The position numbers were made by a program, and so were the translations under genes. From Spartobacteria bacterium (lineage in GTDB: Bacteria > Verrucomicrobiota > Verrucomicrobiia > Chthoniobacterales > UBA6821), in NCBI GenBank assembly GCA_947471565.1, contig CANIVT010000001.1, positions 346,753-410,752 on the forward strand: a stretch of DNA of 64,000 nt, read 5' to 3'. This document shows positions 44,643 through 54,141 of this stretch, in pieces. Under the pieces are notes generated by a model that saw only the letters and a list, made by a program, of their open reading frames with translations, had not been told where the DNA came from and searched no databases. Position 1 is the first letter of the stretch, and each line of letters opens with the position of its first letter.

Positions 44643-45680
44643 TCAGGAGGCGCGCTCCTCGTCCTCGACGCGTTGCTCGATCGCGCAGACCTCCCCTTCG
44701 ATCTCATGGAGCGAAGCGGATTCCTGACCTGCACGATAAAGGAGACTGACCACGCCTCCGATCAGACTCCAACAGACCATGATTGCGAATCCGGTGATGG
44801 AGATGAGCACCCCAAGATCCTCCGGGGTGCCGTAGAGTGAGTGCAACATCGAGGAGAACAGCTTCTCGCGGACACCGATCCCGGCCAGGCTGATCGGCAT
44901 TGCGCTGATCGTGTTGACGATGGGGATGACGGAGGTCATGGCCGCAGGCCCGGGATTTCCAGGAAAGGCGGTTGCGGCGAAGATCGCACCGCAGAAAATG
45001 AAAAGATTCAACGGGAGAGAGATCAGAATAGCCGCCACAACAGCCTTCCAATCACGGGCATAGACGGAGAAGGCACGGGCTGTGTCAAGAATCGCCGCAT
45101 GTCCAGGCATGGTAGAGGGAATGCGTGAGGCGAGATGAAAGCGGTCGACGATCAGTCCCACCGCTACCAGTACCAGCGTCGCGGCAAAAATCACGCAGAC
45201 GGCCAACGTGAAGGCCCTGACCATTGGGAGCGAGGTCAGTTCCTTGAAAAAGAAAAGAAAGACTCCTGAGGAAACGAGGATGAGCGCAAACATGCCGGCG
45301 AGACGGTCGACCACCACGCTCAGGAAGACGGCGCTCTTCGACTTGGGAGCCTCTCTCACTGCGTAGAAGATCTTCACCAAATCGCCTCCAGTTCCGCCGG
45401 GAAGGAAGAGGTTGTAGAACATCCCGATCATCACGAGCTGCCAGACTCGGAACCACGGCAGGGAAATGCCCTGCACACGCATCAGCAACTGCCAGCGGAA
45501 CGCACCGCAGACAAGCACCAGGCCGAAGCTCAGGAAGGCTGGGACAAGCCACATGGGATTTGCCTTCCCGAGAGCCTGAACCATCTGCGCACGCTTGGAG
45601 GGGTCGTGAAAAATCCACCAGAGCAGAAGCAGCGTCACGGCGGCCTGAACCACGGTGATAAGGATTTTTTTCAGGTTCAT
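44643..45680 (-). CDS. Lysylphosphatidylglycerol synthase/AglD-type flippase-like membrane protein
   Basis: A 345-residue protein with about eight membrane helices, matching the UPF0104 (LPG_synthase_TM, AglD-like) family: FRVWQLVMIGMFYNLFLPGGTGGDLVKIFY is the conserved G-x-F/Y-N-x-x-L-P-x-x-x-G-G-D region, and VNTISAMPISLAGIGVREKLFS corresponds to the second conserved G-x-R-E block. Members transfer or flip lipid-linked groups. It overlaps the TIM-barrel gene by 4 bp. Confidence 0.82.
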   Translation of the reverse strand: MNLKKILITVVQAAVTLLLLWWIFHDPSKRAQMVQALGKANPMWLVPAFLSFGLVLVCGAFRWQLLMRVQGISLPWFRVWQLVMIGMFYNLFLPGGTGGDLVKIFYAVREAPKSKSAVFLSVVVDRLAGMFALILVSSGVFLFFFKELTSLPMVRAFTLAVCVIFAATLVLVAVGLIVDRFHLASRIPSTMPGHAAILDTARAFSVYARDWKAVVAAILISLPLNLFIFCGAIFAATAFPGNPGPAAMTSVIPIVNTISAMPISLAGIGVREKLFSSMLHSLYGTPEDLGVLISITGFAIMVCWSLIGGVVSLLYRAGQESASLHEIEGEVCAIEQRVEDEERAS

Positions 45681-46591
45681 TCGGAGAAGAGGGTGTTCCA
45701 GCGGGCAACCGAGGAACGGATCGCCTCAGGAATGGCGTTGCGGGAGAGTTCGAGCACGTAGGGAAGGGATGATGGCAGAAGCGGCACAAGGCGGTCGAAG
45801 GGAATCTCCCCCTGAAAAGGAACAAGATGATCCTCATCCGGCCATGCGGCATCCTGAAGATGCGCCCCCACCGCATAAGGGGCGATTTCCCCAAGCCATT
45901 GGGCGTGATCAAGCAGGCCGAGGGATTCCCTCATCTGGGCATGACCGAAATCGTGCCAATAGCGCAGATGGGGCGAGTCAAAACTCTTCATCAAGGCCAA
46001 CAGTTCCCTCTCGGTCGGCAAGGCCTCGAAATCGCTCCTATTCTCGATCACCAGGGTCAGGTTCCTCCTGGAAGCCTCCTCGACGAGAGGCTCAAGCGCG
46101 GTCATCAACCGTTTCAAATATCCCCCGGAAGATCCCTCCCGCTTCAGGACGGCATCAAGTTTCGCACGGCAGTAGGATCTGTCAGCTGCCCCCTTCTCTC
46201 GAAGTAGGGAGAGAAGCCCGTCGGTCATGCCCCGCAGGCTCTGGATCCTTCCGAGATGAAGCACCACGAACCGTGCGCCGAACTCGGAAGCGGTTTCCAT
46301 GGTCTGGCGGGTCAACTTGAAAGCCCTCTCCCTTTCGCGGGGGCGATGCGAGGAGAATTCGTAGCAGTCGGGGTTGTCGACCGGAATCTCCACCGGCATC
46401 GGGCAGAAATTATGGACGCTGACCACGTTGAATCCCCCCTTGGCAAAGGCTCCCCGGATCCCGTGAAGCTGGGAAACGCTCAGTCCGTGCCCCAGTTCGA
46501 TCGTATCGAATCCCATCCCGAGAATCTCGGAAACGATCGCCTCCCCGTCGTAATGTCGGGAGGCGTTCCAGTTAGTCGAGAAGGCAAGCAT
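45677..46591 (-). CDS. Sugar phosphate isomerase/epimerase-like TIM-barrel protein
   Basis: A 304-residue protein of the AP endonuclease 2/xylose isomerase-like fold. Strand ends with expected residues are seen: FDTIELGHGLS, VVSVHNFCP, FVVLHLGRI, LTLVIENRSD (the metal-binding Glu), and LRYWHDFGHAQM (Asp/His). The start is immediately at the stop of the flavoprotein gene (shared base), so both are coupled. Substrate unknown. Confidence 0.8.
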   Translation of the reverse strand: MLAFSTNWNASRHYDGEAIVSEILGMGFDTIELGHGLSVSQLHGIRGAFAKGGFNVVSVHNFCPMPVEIPVDNPDCYEFSSHRPRERERAFKLTRQTMETASEFGARFVVLHLGRIQSLRGMTDGLLSLLREKGAADRSYCRAKLDAVLKREGSSGGYLKRLMTALEPLVEEASRRNLTLVIENRSDFEALPTERELLALMKSFDSPHLRYWHDFGHAQMRESLGLLDHAQWLGEIAPYAVGAHLQDAAWPDEDHLVPFQGEIPFDRLVPLLPSSLPYVLELSRNAIPEAIRSSVARWNTLFSE

Positions 46592-47835
46592 CAGGAAAGT
46601 GTGGCCAGCAGTTCATCGGCCGCACGGAGTCCGCTGACAAGCGCGGAATCAATCGAGGCCAGCGCCACCTGATCCCCGGCAAGCCAGAGATTGGCTCCCT
46701 GACGGCGCGCGGGTTGATCCGCAAGGAAACCCGGTCGTTGCGACGGAAGCGCCTCCGGAACATCCACCCGTTGGAGGAATTCCCATGATGCGAACCCTGG
46801 AAAGATGGCAGCGATCTGTTGTTCTGCCCTGCGGATCAACGCCGCGTCGATGCCGTTCCCTCCATCGAGTACGGTCGCGGTAAGCAACCTGCGCCCCCGC
46901 GGTGCGTAGGAAGGGACCACATTGGTCAGATCCGCGAAATGCCGGACCAATCTGTCCCTGCCGGCAGGCAAGACGAGATACCCTCCCTCATACAAGGGGT
47001 CGACGCCCGTGAAATAGAGGGTCGTCACCCGACTCCAGGAACGCCCGGCATGGAGGCCGAGCAACCTTCTGCTGACCGGTTCTTCCGAGGCCAGAATCAG
47101 GGCATCGCAGGAAACCGTTTCCCCGGAGGCAAGGCGGACACCCGTCACGCGCTCCCCGGAACGGACCAACTCCTCAACGGGAGATCCGTAGCGCTGCCTC
47201 GAAAGGGGAAGACGAGTGGCCAACTGCCGTGGAATCGCCCCCATTCCCTCAGCGGGAAGGAGGGCCCGGCCAAAGGCGAATTTCCGGAAATCATTCCTCA
47301 GGACGGAGGCATCGGTCCCGAGATCATTATCGAGGAAAACCCCGGCAAAAAACGGGCGGAGAAATCCTTCCAGGACATCACCCCCCAGACCATGGCGTCT
47401 CAGCTCCTCCAGAGCGGTGTGTCCGACTTCCCCATCCCCCTGCCCGCCCGCAAGGAGTCGAGCGACTCCGTAGAGGCCGAGGGCCAGTTTTTGAGGCAGG
47501 GAAAAAGACCGCGCTACGAGATCACCCAGAATCCCAGACGGGTGCATCAGCGGATTGAGCAGAACCTCAAGCCCGTGCTCGCCGGCAAGCAGGGCCCCGC
47601 TACGGAAATAACCGGGTTTTAGGGCCTGCAGATCGAGGAGTTCGCGGGCGGTTGGATAAGAATCGAGTAGGACCTGAAATCCCCGGTCGAGGAGGTACCC
47701 GTCCGGGGTGCTCTCGGTGGCGACACGACCACCAGGTTTCCCCGAGGACTCCAGCAAAAGCCAGTCGGCCCCTGCCTGTTCGAGCCGGGTCGCACAGGCA
47801 AGGCCGGCCATTCCGGCGCCGACAATGACGATCAT
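46591..47835 (-). CDS. FAD-dependent amine oxidase/phytoene desaturase-like protein
   Basis: A 414-residue flavoprotein. The dinucleotide-binding motif VIVGAGMAGLACATRLEQAGADWLLLESSGKPGGRV is at the N-terminus; the second conserved region (C-terminal FAD contact) is NLWLAGDQVALASIDSALVSGLRAADEL. The family includes protoporphyrinogen oxidase and carotenoid/sterol desaturases; the substrate cannot be told. It heads an operon with the TIM-barrel, flippase and mini-RibD genes, and starts 43 bp after glgP. Confidence 0.85.
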   Translation of the reverse strand: MIVIVGAGMAGLACATRLEQAGADWLLLESSGKPGGRVATESTPDGYLLDRGFQVLLDSYPTARELLDLQALKPGYFRSGALLAGEHGLEVLLNPLMHPSGILGDLVARSFSLPQKLALGLYGVARLLAGGQGDGEVGHTALEELRRHGLGGDVLEGFLRPFFAGVFLDNDLGTDASVLRNDFRKFAFGRALLPAEGMGAIPRQLATRLPLSRQRYGSPVEELVRSGERVTGVRLASGETVSCDALILASEEPVSRRLLGLHAGRSWSRVTTLYFTGVDPLYEGGYLVLPAGRDRLVRHFADLTNVVPSYAPRGRRLLTATVLDGGNGIDAALIRRAEQQIAAIFPGFASWEFLQRVDVPEALPSQRPGFLADQPARRQGANLWLAGDQVALASIDSALVSGLRAADELLATLS

Positions 47836-47878
47836 CAGCGGAGACTACTCCATCGAGACTATCCTGAACAGGATCCGA

Positions 47879-50344
47879 TCAGACCTTCACCGGGTCGAGT
47901 TGCCAGATTTCACGGGCATACTCGGTGATGGTTCGATCGCTCGAGAACTTGCCCATGCGGGCGGTATTAAGGATCGCCATCTCGGCCCAACGTGCCTTGT
48001 CCTTGAACGCCTCGCCGACCCTCTCCTGCGCGTCGCTGTAGGAGCGGAAATCGGGCAGGCAGAGGAAGGGATCGTGGTAGACCAGATTGTCGCGGAGCAT
48101 GTTGAACACGCCCGGCGGCTCGTCGGCGGTGAAGTAATTCGATCCGACCCAGTCGACCACGGCGCGGAGTTCGTCGTGCTGCTGGAGGAAGTCGTGCGGG
48201 TTGTAACCCTTCTTCCAGAGTTCGTTCACCTCCTCGACCGTCATGCCGAAGATGAAGATGTTCTCGGGGCCGACCTCCTCGCGGATCTCGACATTGGCAC
48301 CGTCGAGGGTGCCGATCGTCAGCGCGCCGTTGAGCGAGAGTTTCATGTTGCCGGTGCCGGAGGCCTCCTTGCCGGCGGTGGAGATCTGCTCGGAGAGATC
48401 GGCTGCAGGAACGATCTTCTGGGCAAGCGAGACGCGGTAATTCGGCAGGAAGACAACCTTGAGTCGATCCTTCACGCGCGGATCGGAGTTGATCTTGGCG
48501 CCGACGGCATTGATCGCCTTGATGATGTTCTTGGCAAGGTCGTAGCCGGGAGCGGCCTTGGCGGCAAAGATGAAGACGCGCGGGGTGATGTCGTAGTCGG
48601 GATCCTGAAGGATCCTCCGATAGAGAGCCAGGATGTGAAGGAGATTGAGATGCTGGCGCTTGTATTCGTGCAGGCGCTTGATCTGCACATCGAAGAGGGC
48701 GGAGGGATCCACAATTACGCCACACTCCTCCTTGATGATGCTGGCGAGGTCGACCTTGTTGGCATGTTTGACCTCCATGAACTGGCGCTGAAACTCAGGA
48801 TCCTTGGCCAGGGGCTCCAGGGCATGCAGTTCGTCGAGATTACGCTCCCAACCGCGTCCGATTCTGGAGGAGATGAGCCCTGCCAGACGGGGATTGCAGG
48901 AAAGAAGCCAGCGGCGTGGCGTGATCCCGTTGGTCTTGTTGTTGAACTTGCCGGGGTAGAGTTCGTCGAACTCGGGGAAGAGATCGCTCTTGAGGAGCTG
49001 GGTATGGAGCGCCGCGACACCGTTGACCGAGTGACTGCCGATCACGGCCAGATTCGCCATACGGACCATCTGGTTGTCCCCCTCCTCGATCAGGGAGAGC
49101 TTTTGGACCTTATCCAGATCGCCTGGCCAAACCTTCTCCACCTCGACGAGAAAGCGCTTGTTAGCCTCGAAGATGATCTGGAGATGACGCGGCAGAACCT
49201 TGCGGAAGAGCCCCACGCTCCATTTTTCGAGCGCTTCGGGCAGGAGGGTGTGGTTCGTGTAGGCCAGCGTCCGGGTGACGATCGACCAGGCCTTCTCCCA
49301 GGAGAGGCCGTACACGTCATGAAGAAGGCGCTGCAACTCGACCACGGTGATGGCTGGATGGGTGTCGTTGAGTTGGATGGCGACTTTCTCGGGAAAAGTC
49401 TCCCAGTCACTGTTGTTCTTGCGGAAGCGACGGATGATATCCTTGAGCGAGCAGGCGACGAAGAAGTACTGCTGGATCAGGCGGAGTTCCTTGCCGCTCT
49501 CGGTCTTGTCGTTCGGATAAAGGACCTTGGAGACGGTCTCGCTGATGTTCTTGTCACGGACGGCCTCGTCGTAACCACCTCGGTTGAAGGCCTCGAAATT
49601 GAAATCCTCGGCCGCTTTGGAGGACCAGAGACGCAGGAAATTGACGGTATTGGTCCCATAACCCGGAATGGGAATGTCGTAGGGGATACCGATGAGCTTT
49701 TTCGTGCCGGTCCACGTGGAGACATAGTTGCCGACATCGTCGAAGATGTTCTCAACCTGGCCGTAAAGATCGATCTCGGTGGTATGCTCCGGGCGCACAA
49801 TCTCCCAGGGAGTGCCGAACTTCATCCAGTCGTCAGGCAACTCGACCTGATAACCGTTTCGAAATTCCTGTTTGAAGAGACCGTACTGGTAATGGATCCC
49901 GTATCCGATGGCCGGGAGGTCAAGGGTCGCGAGCGAATCGAGGAAGCAGGCAGCAAGGCGGCCAAGGCCGCCGTTGCCAAGACCCATGTCATATTCCTCC
50001 TCACGAAGCTCGTCGATATCAAGACCGAGTTCACTGATCGCCGTCCTCATGTTTTCCACGACGCCGGCGCTGTGAAAACTGTTCACGTAGAGACGCCCCA
50101 TCAGGAACTCGAGGGAGAAATAGTAGAGTCTCTTGACGTTTTCCTCGCGGTGCTTGGTCTGGGTGGCCATGAGACGCTCCACCAGGAAACAGTGGACTGC
50201 CTTGGAGGTGGCCAGCCACCAATCGCGCTTGGAGGCTGTTCGGGGATCCCTCGCCAATCCGAAGCGGAGTTGCTGCATGATGAGGGCTTTGATTCCCTCG
50301 ACCGAGGAGTCGAGGGTGGAATGGAAAGTACCTTCTGTGGTCAT
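47879..50344 (-). CDS. glgP: Glycogen/starch/maltodextrin phosphorylase
   Basis: Releases glucose-1-phosphate from alpha-1,4-glucans. It has 821 residues, the family length. [16 protein letters not shown] and [23 protein letters not shown] belong to the N-terminal domain; [11 protein letters not shown] and the PLP site [28 protein letters not shown] with Lys668 as Schiff-base residue are intact. The gene may be first in the transcript that continues into the flavoprotein operon (43-bp gap). Confidence 0.97.
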   Translation of the reverse strand: MTTEGTFHSTLDSSVEGIKALIMQQLRFGLARDPRTASKRDWWLATSKAVHCFLVERLMATQTKHREENVKRLYYFSLEFLMGRLYVNSFHSAGVVENMRTAISELGLDIDELREEEYDMGLGNGGLGRLAACFLDSLATLDLPAIGYGIHYQYGLFKQEFRNGYQVELPDDWMKFGTPWEIVRPEHTTEIDLYGQVENIFDDVGNYVSTWTGTKKLIGIPYDIPIPGYGTNTVNFLRLWSSKAAEDFNFEAFNRGGYDEAVRDKNISETVSKVLYPNDKTESGKELRLIQQYFFVACSLKDIIRRFRKNNSDWETFPEKVAIQLNDTHPAITVVELQRLLHDVYGLSWEKAWSIVTRTLAYTNHTLLPEALEKWSVGLFRKVLPRHLQIIFEANKRFLVEVEKVWPGDLDKVQKLSLIEEGDNQMVRMANLAVIGSHSVNGVAALHTQLLKSDLFPEFDELYPGKFNNKTNGITPRRWLLSCNPRLAGLISSRIGRGWERNLDELHALEPLAKDPEFQRQFMEVKHANKVDLASIIKEECGVIVDPSALFDVQIKRLHEYKRQHLNLLHILALYRRILQDPDYDITPRVFIFAAKAAPGYDLAKNIIKAINAVGAKINSDPRVKDRLKVVFLPNYRVSLAQKIVPAADLSEQISTAGKEASGTGNMKLSLNGALTIGTLDGANVEIREEVGPENIFIFGMTVEEVNELWKKGYNPHDFLQQHDELRAVVDWVGSNYFTADEPPGVFNMLRDNLVYHDPFLCLPDFRSYSDAQERVGEAFKDKARWAEMAILNTARMGKFSSDRTITEYAREIWQLDPVKV

Positions 50345-50456
50345 GATTGATTGGAAGAATGCAGTCAGACCAACGGGCCGTCGAGCGGTTGTTGGTGACG
50401 GAATTGTTGGTGAATCATATGCGGTTTAAAGCAAAACCCGTTCCAAGTCGCAGAGC

Positions 50457-50485
50457 TTGGATTCAAGGGGGTGCACTGCTATACT
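50457..50485 (+). promoter_or_regulatory. Candidate promoter before the HAD gene
   Basis: TTGGAT (50457-50462) and TATACT (50480-50485) are separated by 17 bp; transcription would start near 50492, about 40 bp before the ATG at 50532. The -35 is a weak match. Inference from consensus. Confidence 0.4.
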
Positions 50486-50531
50486 TAGGTTGGATCTCAA
50501 AAGAAATCCCTCTTCACCCCGATCCGCACCC

Positions 50532-51209
50532 ATGAATTCCTCCCCATCTTCCATTCCGGACAGCAAGGGTGGGACCGCCCCGGATCTTTTCCTCTTTGAT
50601 TTTGACGGAACGGTGGCGGACTCGCTCCGGATCGCCCATGGCATCCTCAATGAGCTGGCCGTGGAATTCCGCTTTCGCTCCCTGCCTCTCGAGGAACTTG
50701 ACCACGTCCGAACCCTTGGCACGCGAGACTTCATACGCCACCTGGGCATTAGCGGATGGAGGGTTCCGAGGATTTCAAAGCGCGGTCTTCGCCTGTTTCA
50801 GGAGCGCATCGCGGATGTCCAACCGATCGCCGGCATGCCCGAGGTTCTCGAGGAGCTTCACGGCCGAGGACACCGCATCGGCATCCTGACCTCCAATTCC
50901 GAGACGAACGTGCTGGCCTTCATCGCGCGCCATCGCCTCCCCTACTTCCACTTCGTCCGCACCTCCTCGAAGCTCTTTGGGAAAAGCCGTGAGATGAGCC
51001 GGATTCTCAAGGCAGAGGGACTCCCCCCGGAACGTGTTCTCTACGTCGGTGATGAAACGAGGGACATCGAGGCGGCCAAGGAGGCCGGCCTTCGCATGGC
51101 GGCGGTCGACTGGGGATATAACGCCTCCTCGGCCCTCGCCTCACTCGGCCCCGAGTATCTCCTGACCCACCCGGGGGAACTTCTCCGGATCGGATCGCAG
51201 AGCGCATGA
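50532..51209 (+). CDS. HAD-superfamily phosphatase (phosphoglycolate phosphatase-like)
   Basis: A 225-residue hydrolase; MNSSPSSIPDS (50532) is preferred to the in-frame ATG at 50457, which would place it over the promoter. Motif I LFLFDFDGTVADS holds the nucleophile Asp, motif II is ILTSNSE, motif III is the Lys near SSKLFGKSREMS, and motif IV VLYVGDETRDIEAAKEAGLRMAAVDWG is complete. The cap helix region is short-to-medium, as in class C1 phosphoglycolate phosphatase relatives. It overlaps tlyA by 4 bp. Confidence 0.88.
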   Translation: MNSSPSSIPDSKGGTAPDLFLFDFDGTVADSLRIAHGILNELAVEFRFRSLPLEELDHVRTLGTRDFIRHLGISGWRVPRISKRGLRLFQERIADVQPIAGMPEVLEELHGRGHRIGILTSNSETNVLAFIARHRLPYFHFVRTSSKLFGKSREMSRILKAEGLPPERVLYVGDETRDIEAAKEAGLRMAAVDWGYNASSALASLGPEYLLTHPGELLRIGSQSA

Positions 51210-51976
51210 AGACAGGAACCCCTTTGAAGCTGCGCCTCGACCAGCACCTGCACGAGGCCGGTCACTTCGACTCGCGGGAAAAGGCCCAGCGGGCCATCCT
51301 GGCCGGCCAGGTAACCGTCGACGGAAGAGTGGCGGACAAACCGGGCACCAAGGTGCGGACAGACAGCGAGATCCTCATTACAGGGCGCGACCGCTATGTC
51401 GGCCGGGGTGGTCACAAGCTTGAGGGGGCGATCAAGGAGTTTGCGATCGACCCCATGGGCAAGAGCTGCCTGGATCTCGGCTCCTCCACCGGAGGCTTCA
51501 CCGACTGTCTCCTGCAACACTGGGCGGCCCATGTGACGGCTGTGGACGTGGGGCGTGGTCAGCTTGCTTGGTCGCTCCGCCAGGATCCGCGGGTGGAGGT
51601 CCGCGAGGGGATCAATGCCCGATACCTCAAGGCCTCCGACTTTACCCGGCAGTTCGACCTGATCGTCGGCGACCTGAGCTTTATTTCATTGACGAAGATC
51701 CTGCCCGCCGCGTTTGAGTTGCTTCTGCCAGAGGGCGTCATGATCGTGCTCATCAAACCCCAGTTCGAACTCTCCTCCTCCGAGGTGGGCAAGGGGGGCA
51801 TCGTGCGCGACCCACTCTCTCGCCAACGCGCCGTTGAGTCGATCCGCACCTGGGTCGTCTCGGCGGGCCACCGATTCGACAGGGTGATGGAGTCGCCCCT
51901 TCCCGGCACCACTGGTAACATCGAGTTCCTTGCCCTGCTGCGTCGGGGCGATTCCGTGGCTCCCCTACCCGCCTAA
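51206..51976 (+). CDS. tlyA: TlyA-type rRNA 2'-O-methyltransferase (hemolysin A family)
   Basis: A 256-residue protein. An S4 RNA-binding domain (LRLDQHLHEAGHFDSREKAQRAILAGQVTVDG) is followed by an FtsJ-like methyltransferase domain: KSCLDLGSSTGGFTDCLLQ (SAM), VTAVDVGRGQLAW, IVGDLSFISLTKILP and VLIKPQFELSSSEVGKGGIVRD. Family members methylate cytidines of 16S and 23S rRNA. It is translationally coupled to the HAD gene and followed by nadK after 8 bp, an order found in other bacteria. Confidence 0.93.
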   Translation: MKTGTPLKLRLDQHLHEAGHFDSREKAQRAILAGQVTVDGRVADKPGTKVRTDSEILITGRDRYVGRGGHKLEGAIKEFAIDPMGKSCLDLGSSTGGFTDCLLQHWAAHVTAVDVGRGQLAWSLRQDPRVEVREGINARYLKASDFTRQFDLIVGDLSFISLTKILPAAFELLLPEGVMIVLIKPQFELSSSEVGKGGIVRDPLSRQRAVESIRTWVVSAGHRFDRVMESPLPGTTGNIEFLALLRRGDSVAPLPA

Positions 51977-51984
51977 AGCCTCCC

Positions 51985-52851
51985 ATGAACCCGTTGCAGA
52001 CCATCGGAATCATCGCGCATGCCGGCAAGGAGGGAGCGGGGGATCTGGTCCGTGCGGTCACGGCGGAATTCAGCCGCCGAAACGCCCCTTTCCTGATCGA
52101 GCGCGCGACGGCGGCTGCTGCTGGCCTCTCTTCCGGCCTTGATGAGACGGCTCTGGCGGAGCGCTGCGACATCCTGCTGGTGATGGGTGGGGATGGAAGC
52201 ATCCTGCGCGCCCTCCATCGCTCTGGGGGGCACATCAGGCCGATCTTCGGACTCAACATCGGCTCTTTGGGATTCCTCACTTGCCTCGGCTCCGATGACT
52301 ACCTCCGTGCTGTGGACTGCCTTCTCTCAGGAAGCTACGAACTCAGCCACCGCAGCCTGCTGGAGGCATCGATCAGCGGAGATGGGGAGACCGTGCTCTT
52401 GGAACGTGCCCTCAATGACGTCACCGTCAGCCGGGGAGAACGCTCGCAGCTCGTAAGGCTAAGGACCTGGGTCGGGGATGACCCGCTCACCGAGTACCAT
52501 GCCGATGGTCTGATCGTCTCCACCCCCACCGGTTCCACGGCCTACTCGCTTGCGGCAGGCGGCCCGATCCTGATGCCCGACAGCGGGGCTCTCGTGATCA
52601 CGCCGGTCTGTCCCCACGTCCTGAGCAACAGGTCACTCGTGATCGCCGACAGGCATGCGATCACCATCTCCCCCGCGGGAAACCAAGGAGTCTTCGTCTC
52701 CGTGGACGGAAGGCCTCCCCACGAACTCAGGCCCGGTCAGCGCCTGATCCTGAGACTCTCCGCCAGCAGGCTGCCGCTGGCCATGATGCCCGGGACCACC
52801 TTTCCCGATATCCTCCGCCAGAAACTCAAGTGGAGCGGCAGTACCGTCTGA
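51985..52851 (+). CDS. nadK: NAD kinase
   Basis: Makes NADP from NAD. It has 288 residues. The GGDGS motif (LVMGGDGSILRALH), the NIGSLGFLTCLG segment, the NE/D box near ALNDVTVSRG, and DGLIVSTPTGSTAYSLAAGGPILMPDSGALVITPVCPH are complete. It is followed by the EIIA-like gene after 4 bp. Confidence 0.95.
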   Translation: MNPLQTIGIIAHAGKEGAGDLVRAVTAEFSRRNAPFLIERATAAAAGLSSGLDETALAERCDILLVMGGDGSILRALHRSGGHIRPIFGLNIGSLGFLTCLGSDDYLRAVDCLLSGSYELSHRSLLEASISGDGETVLLERALNDVTVSRGERSQLVRLRTWVGDDPLTEYHADGLIVSTPTGSTAYSLAAGGPILMPDSGALVITPVCPHVLSNRSLVIADRHAITISPAGNQGVFVSVDGRPPHELRPGQRLILRLSASRLPLAMMPGTTFPDILRQKLKWSGSTV

Positions 52852-52855
52852 TCCC

Positions 52856-53317
52856 ATGGGCACCCTCGCCGATTCGCTTCACTCCAAGGATATCCATCTG
52901 GCACTCCGTGCAGGTAATTCTGCGGATGCGCTCGAGGAGGTTCTCTCCGGACTGCGCACCGACGGAAGGGTCAAGGACTGGGAGACACTCCGCTCCTCTC
53001 TGGTCAACGGCTCGCCGATCGACTGCGGTCCGGGCGAAAACGGCATGATCATCCTCCATCACAGGCGGACGCCGGGAATTACCTCCATGGTGCTGGCAGC
53101 CGGGCGCTTCCCAGCCGGAATTACCGTCGAGGGATGCACGGCACTGCTGAGGATGGTATTCGTGGCTGCCGTTCCGGAATCCCTCAACAACGAGTACCTC
53201 CGCATCATTGGGGCGGTCTCCCGGATCTGCGGCAATCCTGCTTCCTTTGAGCGGTTGATGGGGGCGGCTAGCCCTGCGGAATTCCTGAATGTCCTCGAGG
53301 AGGGGTGCCGGCGATGA
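52856..53317 (+). CDS. PTS EIIA (PtsN-like) domain protein
   Basis: A 153-residue single-domain protein. IHLALRAGNSADALEEVLSGL is the N-terminal helix pair, ENGMIILHHRRTPGITSMVLAAGRFPAGI covers the position of the phosphorylatable His (usually IPHAR), and LRMVFVAAVPESLNNEYLRIIGAVSRICGNPASFERLMGAASPAEFLNVL matches the C-terminal part of EIIA-Ntr/fructose IIA. The His is retained, so phosphotransfer or a regulatory PTS role is possible. No PTS permease is near. It overlaps the next gene by 4 bp. Confidence 0.72.
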   Translation: MGTLADSLHSKDIHLALRAGNSADALEEVLSGLRTDGRVKDWETLRSSLVNGSPIDCGPGENGMIILHHRRTPGITSMVLAAGRFPAGITVEGCTALLRMVFVAAVPESLNNEYLRIIGAVSRICGNPASFERLMGAASPAEFLNVLEEGCRR

Positions 53318-54117
53318 GCGAAGGGAGAACAACCCCTCTCCTGGAGGTCTGCGACCTCAAGGTCCACTTCCCGATCCGTTCAGGATTGCTTCGCAGGCAG
53401 ACTGATTCCTTCAAGGCGGTCGACGGCGTCAGTTTCCGAGTCGGAGCGGGCCAGGTCGTCGGCCTTGTCGGCGAGAGCGGAAGCGGCAAGACAACGATCG
53501 GCCGCACGCTGGTGAAACTGATCAAGTCCACTTCTGGGGAGGCTCTTTGGAAGGGCGAGGACATCCTGCCGCTCTCGGAAAAGGAATTCCGCCCGCTTCG
53601 CCGCCGGATCCAGTATATCTTCCAGGATCCCTTCGGATCACTGAACCCACGCATGACTGTCGGGGCGATCATCGGTGAAGCTCTGGAGATCCATTTCCGT
53701 AATCTCTCCTCCTCCGAGCGTACGGACCGGGTCGCCTCGCTACTCAGCAAGGTCGGCCTCCGACCGGAAATGGCCGGCCGCCATCCCCACGAGTTCAGCG
53801 GCGGCCAGCGCCAGCGCATCGGCATTGCTCGTGCCCTCGCCGTGGAACCAGAGTTCCTCATTTGCGACGAACCGGTCAGCGCCCTTGATGTCAGTGTTCA
53901 AGCCCAGATCGTGAATCTTTTGGCGGACCTCCGCGAGGAACTCGGCCTCGCCATGCTCTTCATTGCGCACGATCTGGCGGTCGTGGAACACCTCAGCGAC
54001 GAGGTGCTGGTCCTTCACCGGGGGAAGATCGTCGAGTCGGGCCCTTCCCGCGAGGTGCTGGCCCACCCGACCCATCCCTACACGCGGGAACTGCTTGCTG
54101 CGGTGCCCAGTCTCTAA
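53314..54117 (+). CDS. Oligopeptide/dipeptide-type ABC transporter ATPase (OppF/DppF-like)
   Basis: A 267-residue ATP-binding protein. Walker A GESGSGKTTIGRTL, the Q-loop region QYIFQDPFGSLNPRMTV (typical of OppD/OppF), signature FSGGQRQRIGIARAL, and Walker B FLICDEPVSALDVSVQAQIVNLL are clear. The C-terminal VESGPSREVLAHPTHPYTRELLAA is the OppF/DppF-specific tail. No permease or substrate-binding protein is in the neighbourhood, so its partners must lie elsewhere. Confidence 0.9.
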   Translation: MSEGRTTPLLEVCDLKVHFPIRSGLLRRQTDSFKAVDGVSFRVGAGQVVGLVGESGSGKTTIGRTLVKLIKSTSGEALWKGEDILPLSEKEFRPLRRRIQYIFQDPFGSLNPRMTVGAIIGEALEIHFRNLSSSERTDRVASLLSKVGLRPEMAGRHPHEFSGGQRQRIGIARALAVEPEFLICDEPVSALDVSVQAQIVNLLADLREELGLAMLFIAHDLAVVEHLSDEVLVLHRGKIVESGPSREVLAHPTHPYTRELLAAVPSL

Positions 54118-54141
54118 TGAATCCCTAATGCCTCTCTTCCG

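Noticed and set aside
47708..50350. An 880-codon open frame on the plus strand opposite glgP
   Set aside because: It is the mirror frame of a well-identified phosphorylase in GC-rich codons; its translation has no domain pattern and is rich in Asp/Val/Gly/Leu of reverse-codon origin.
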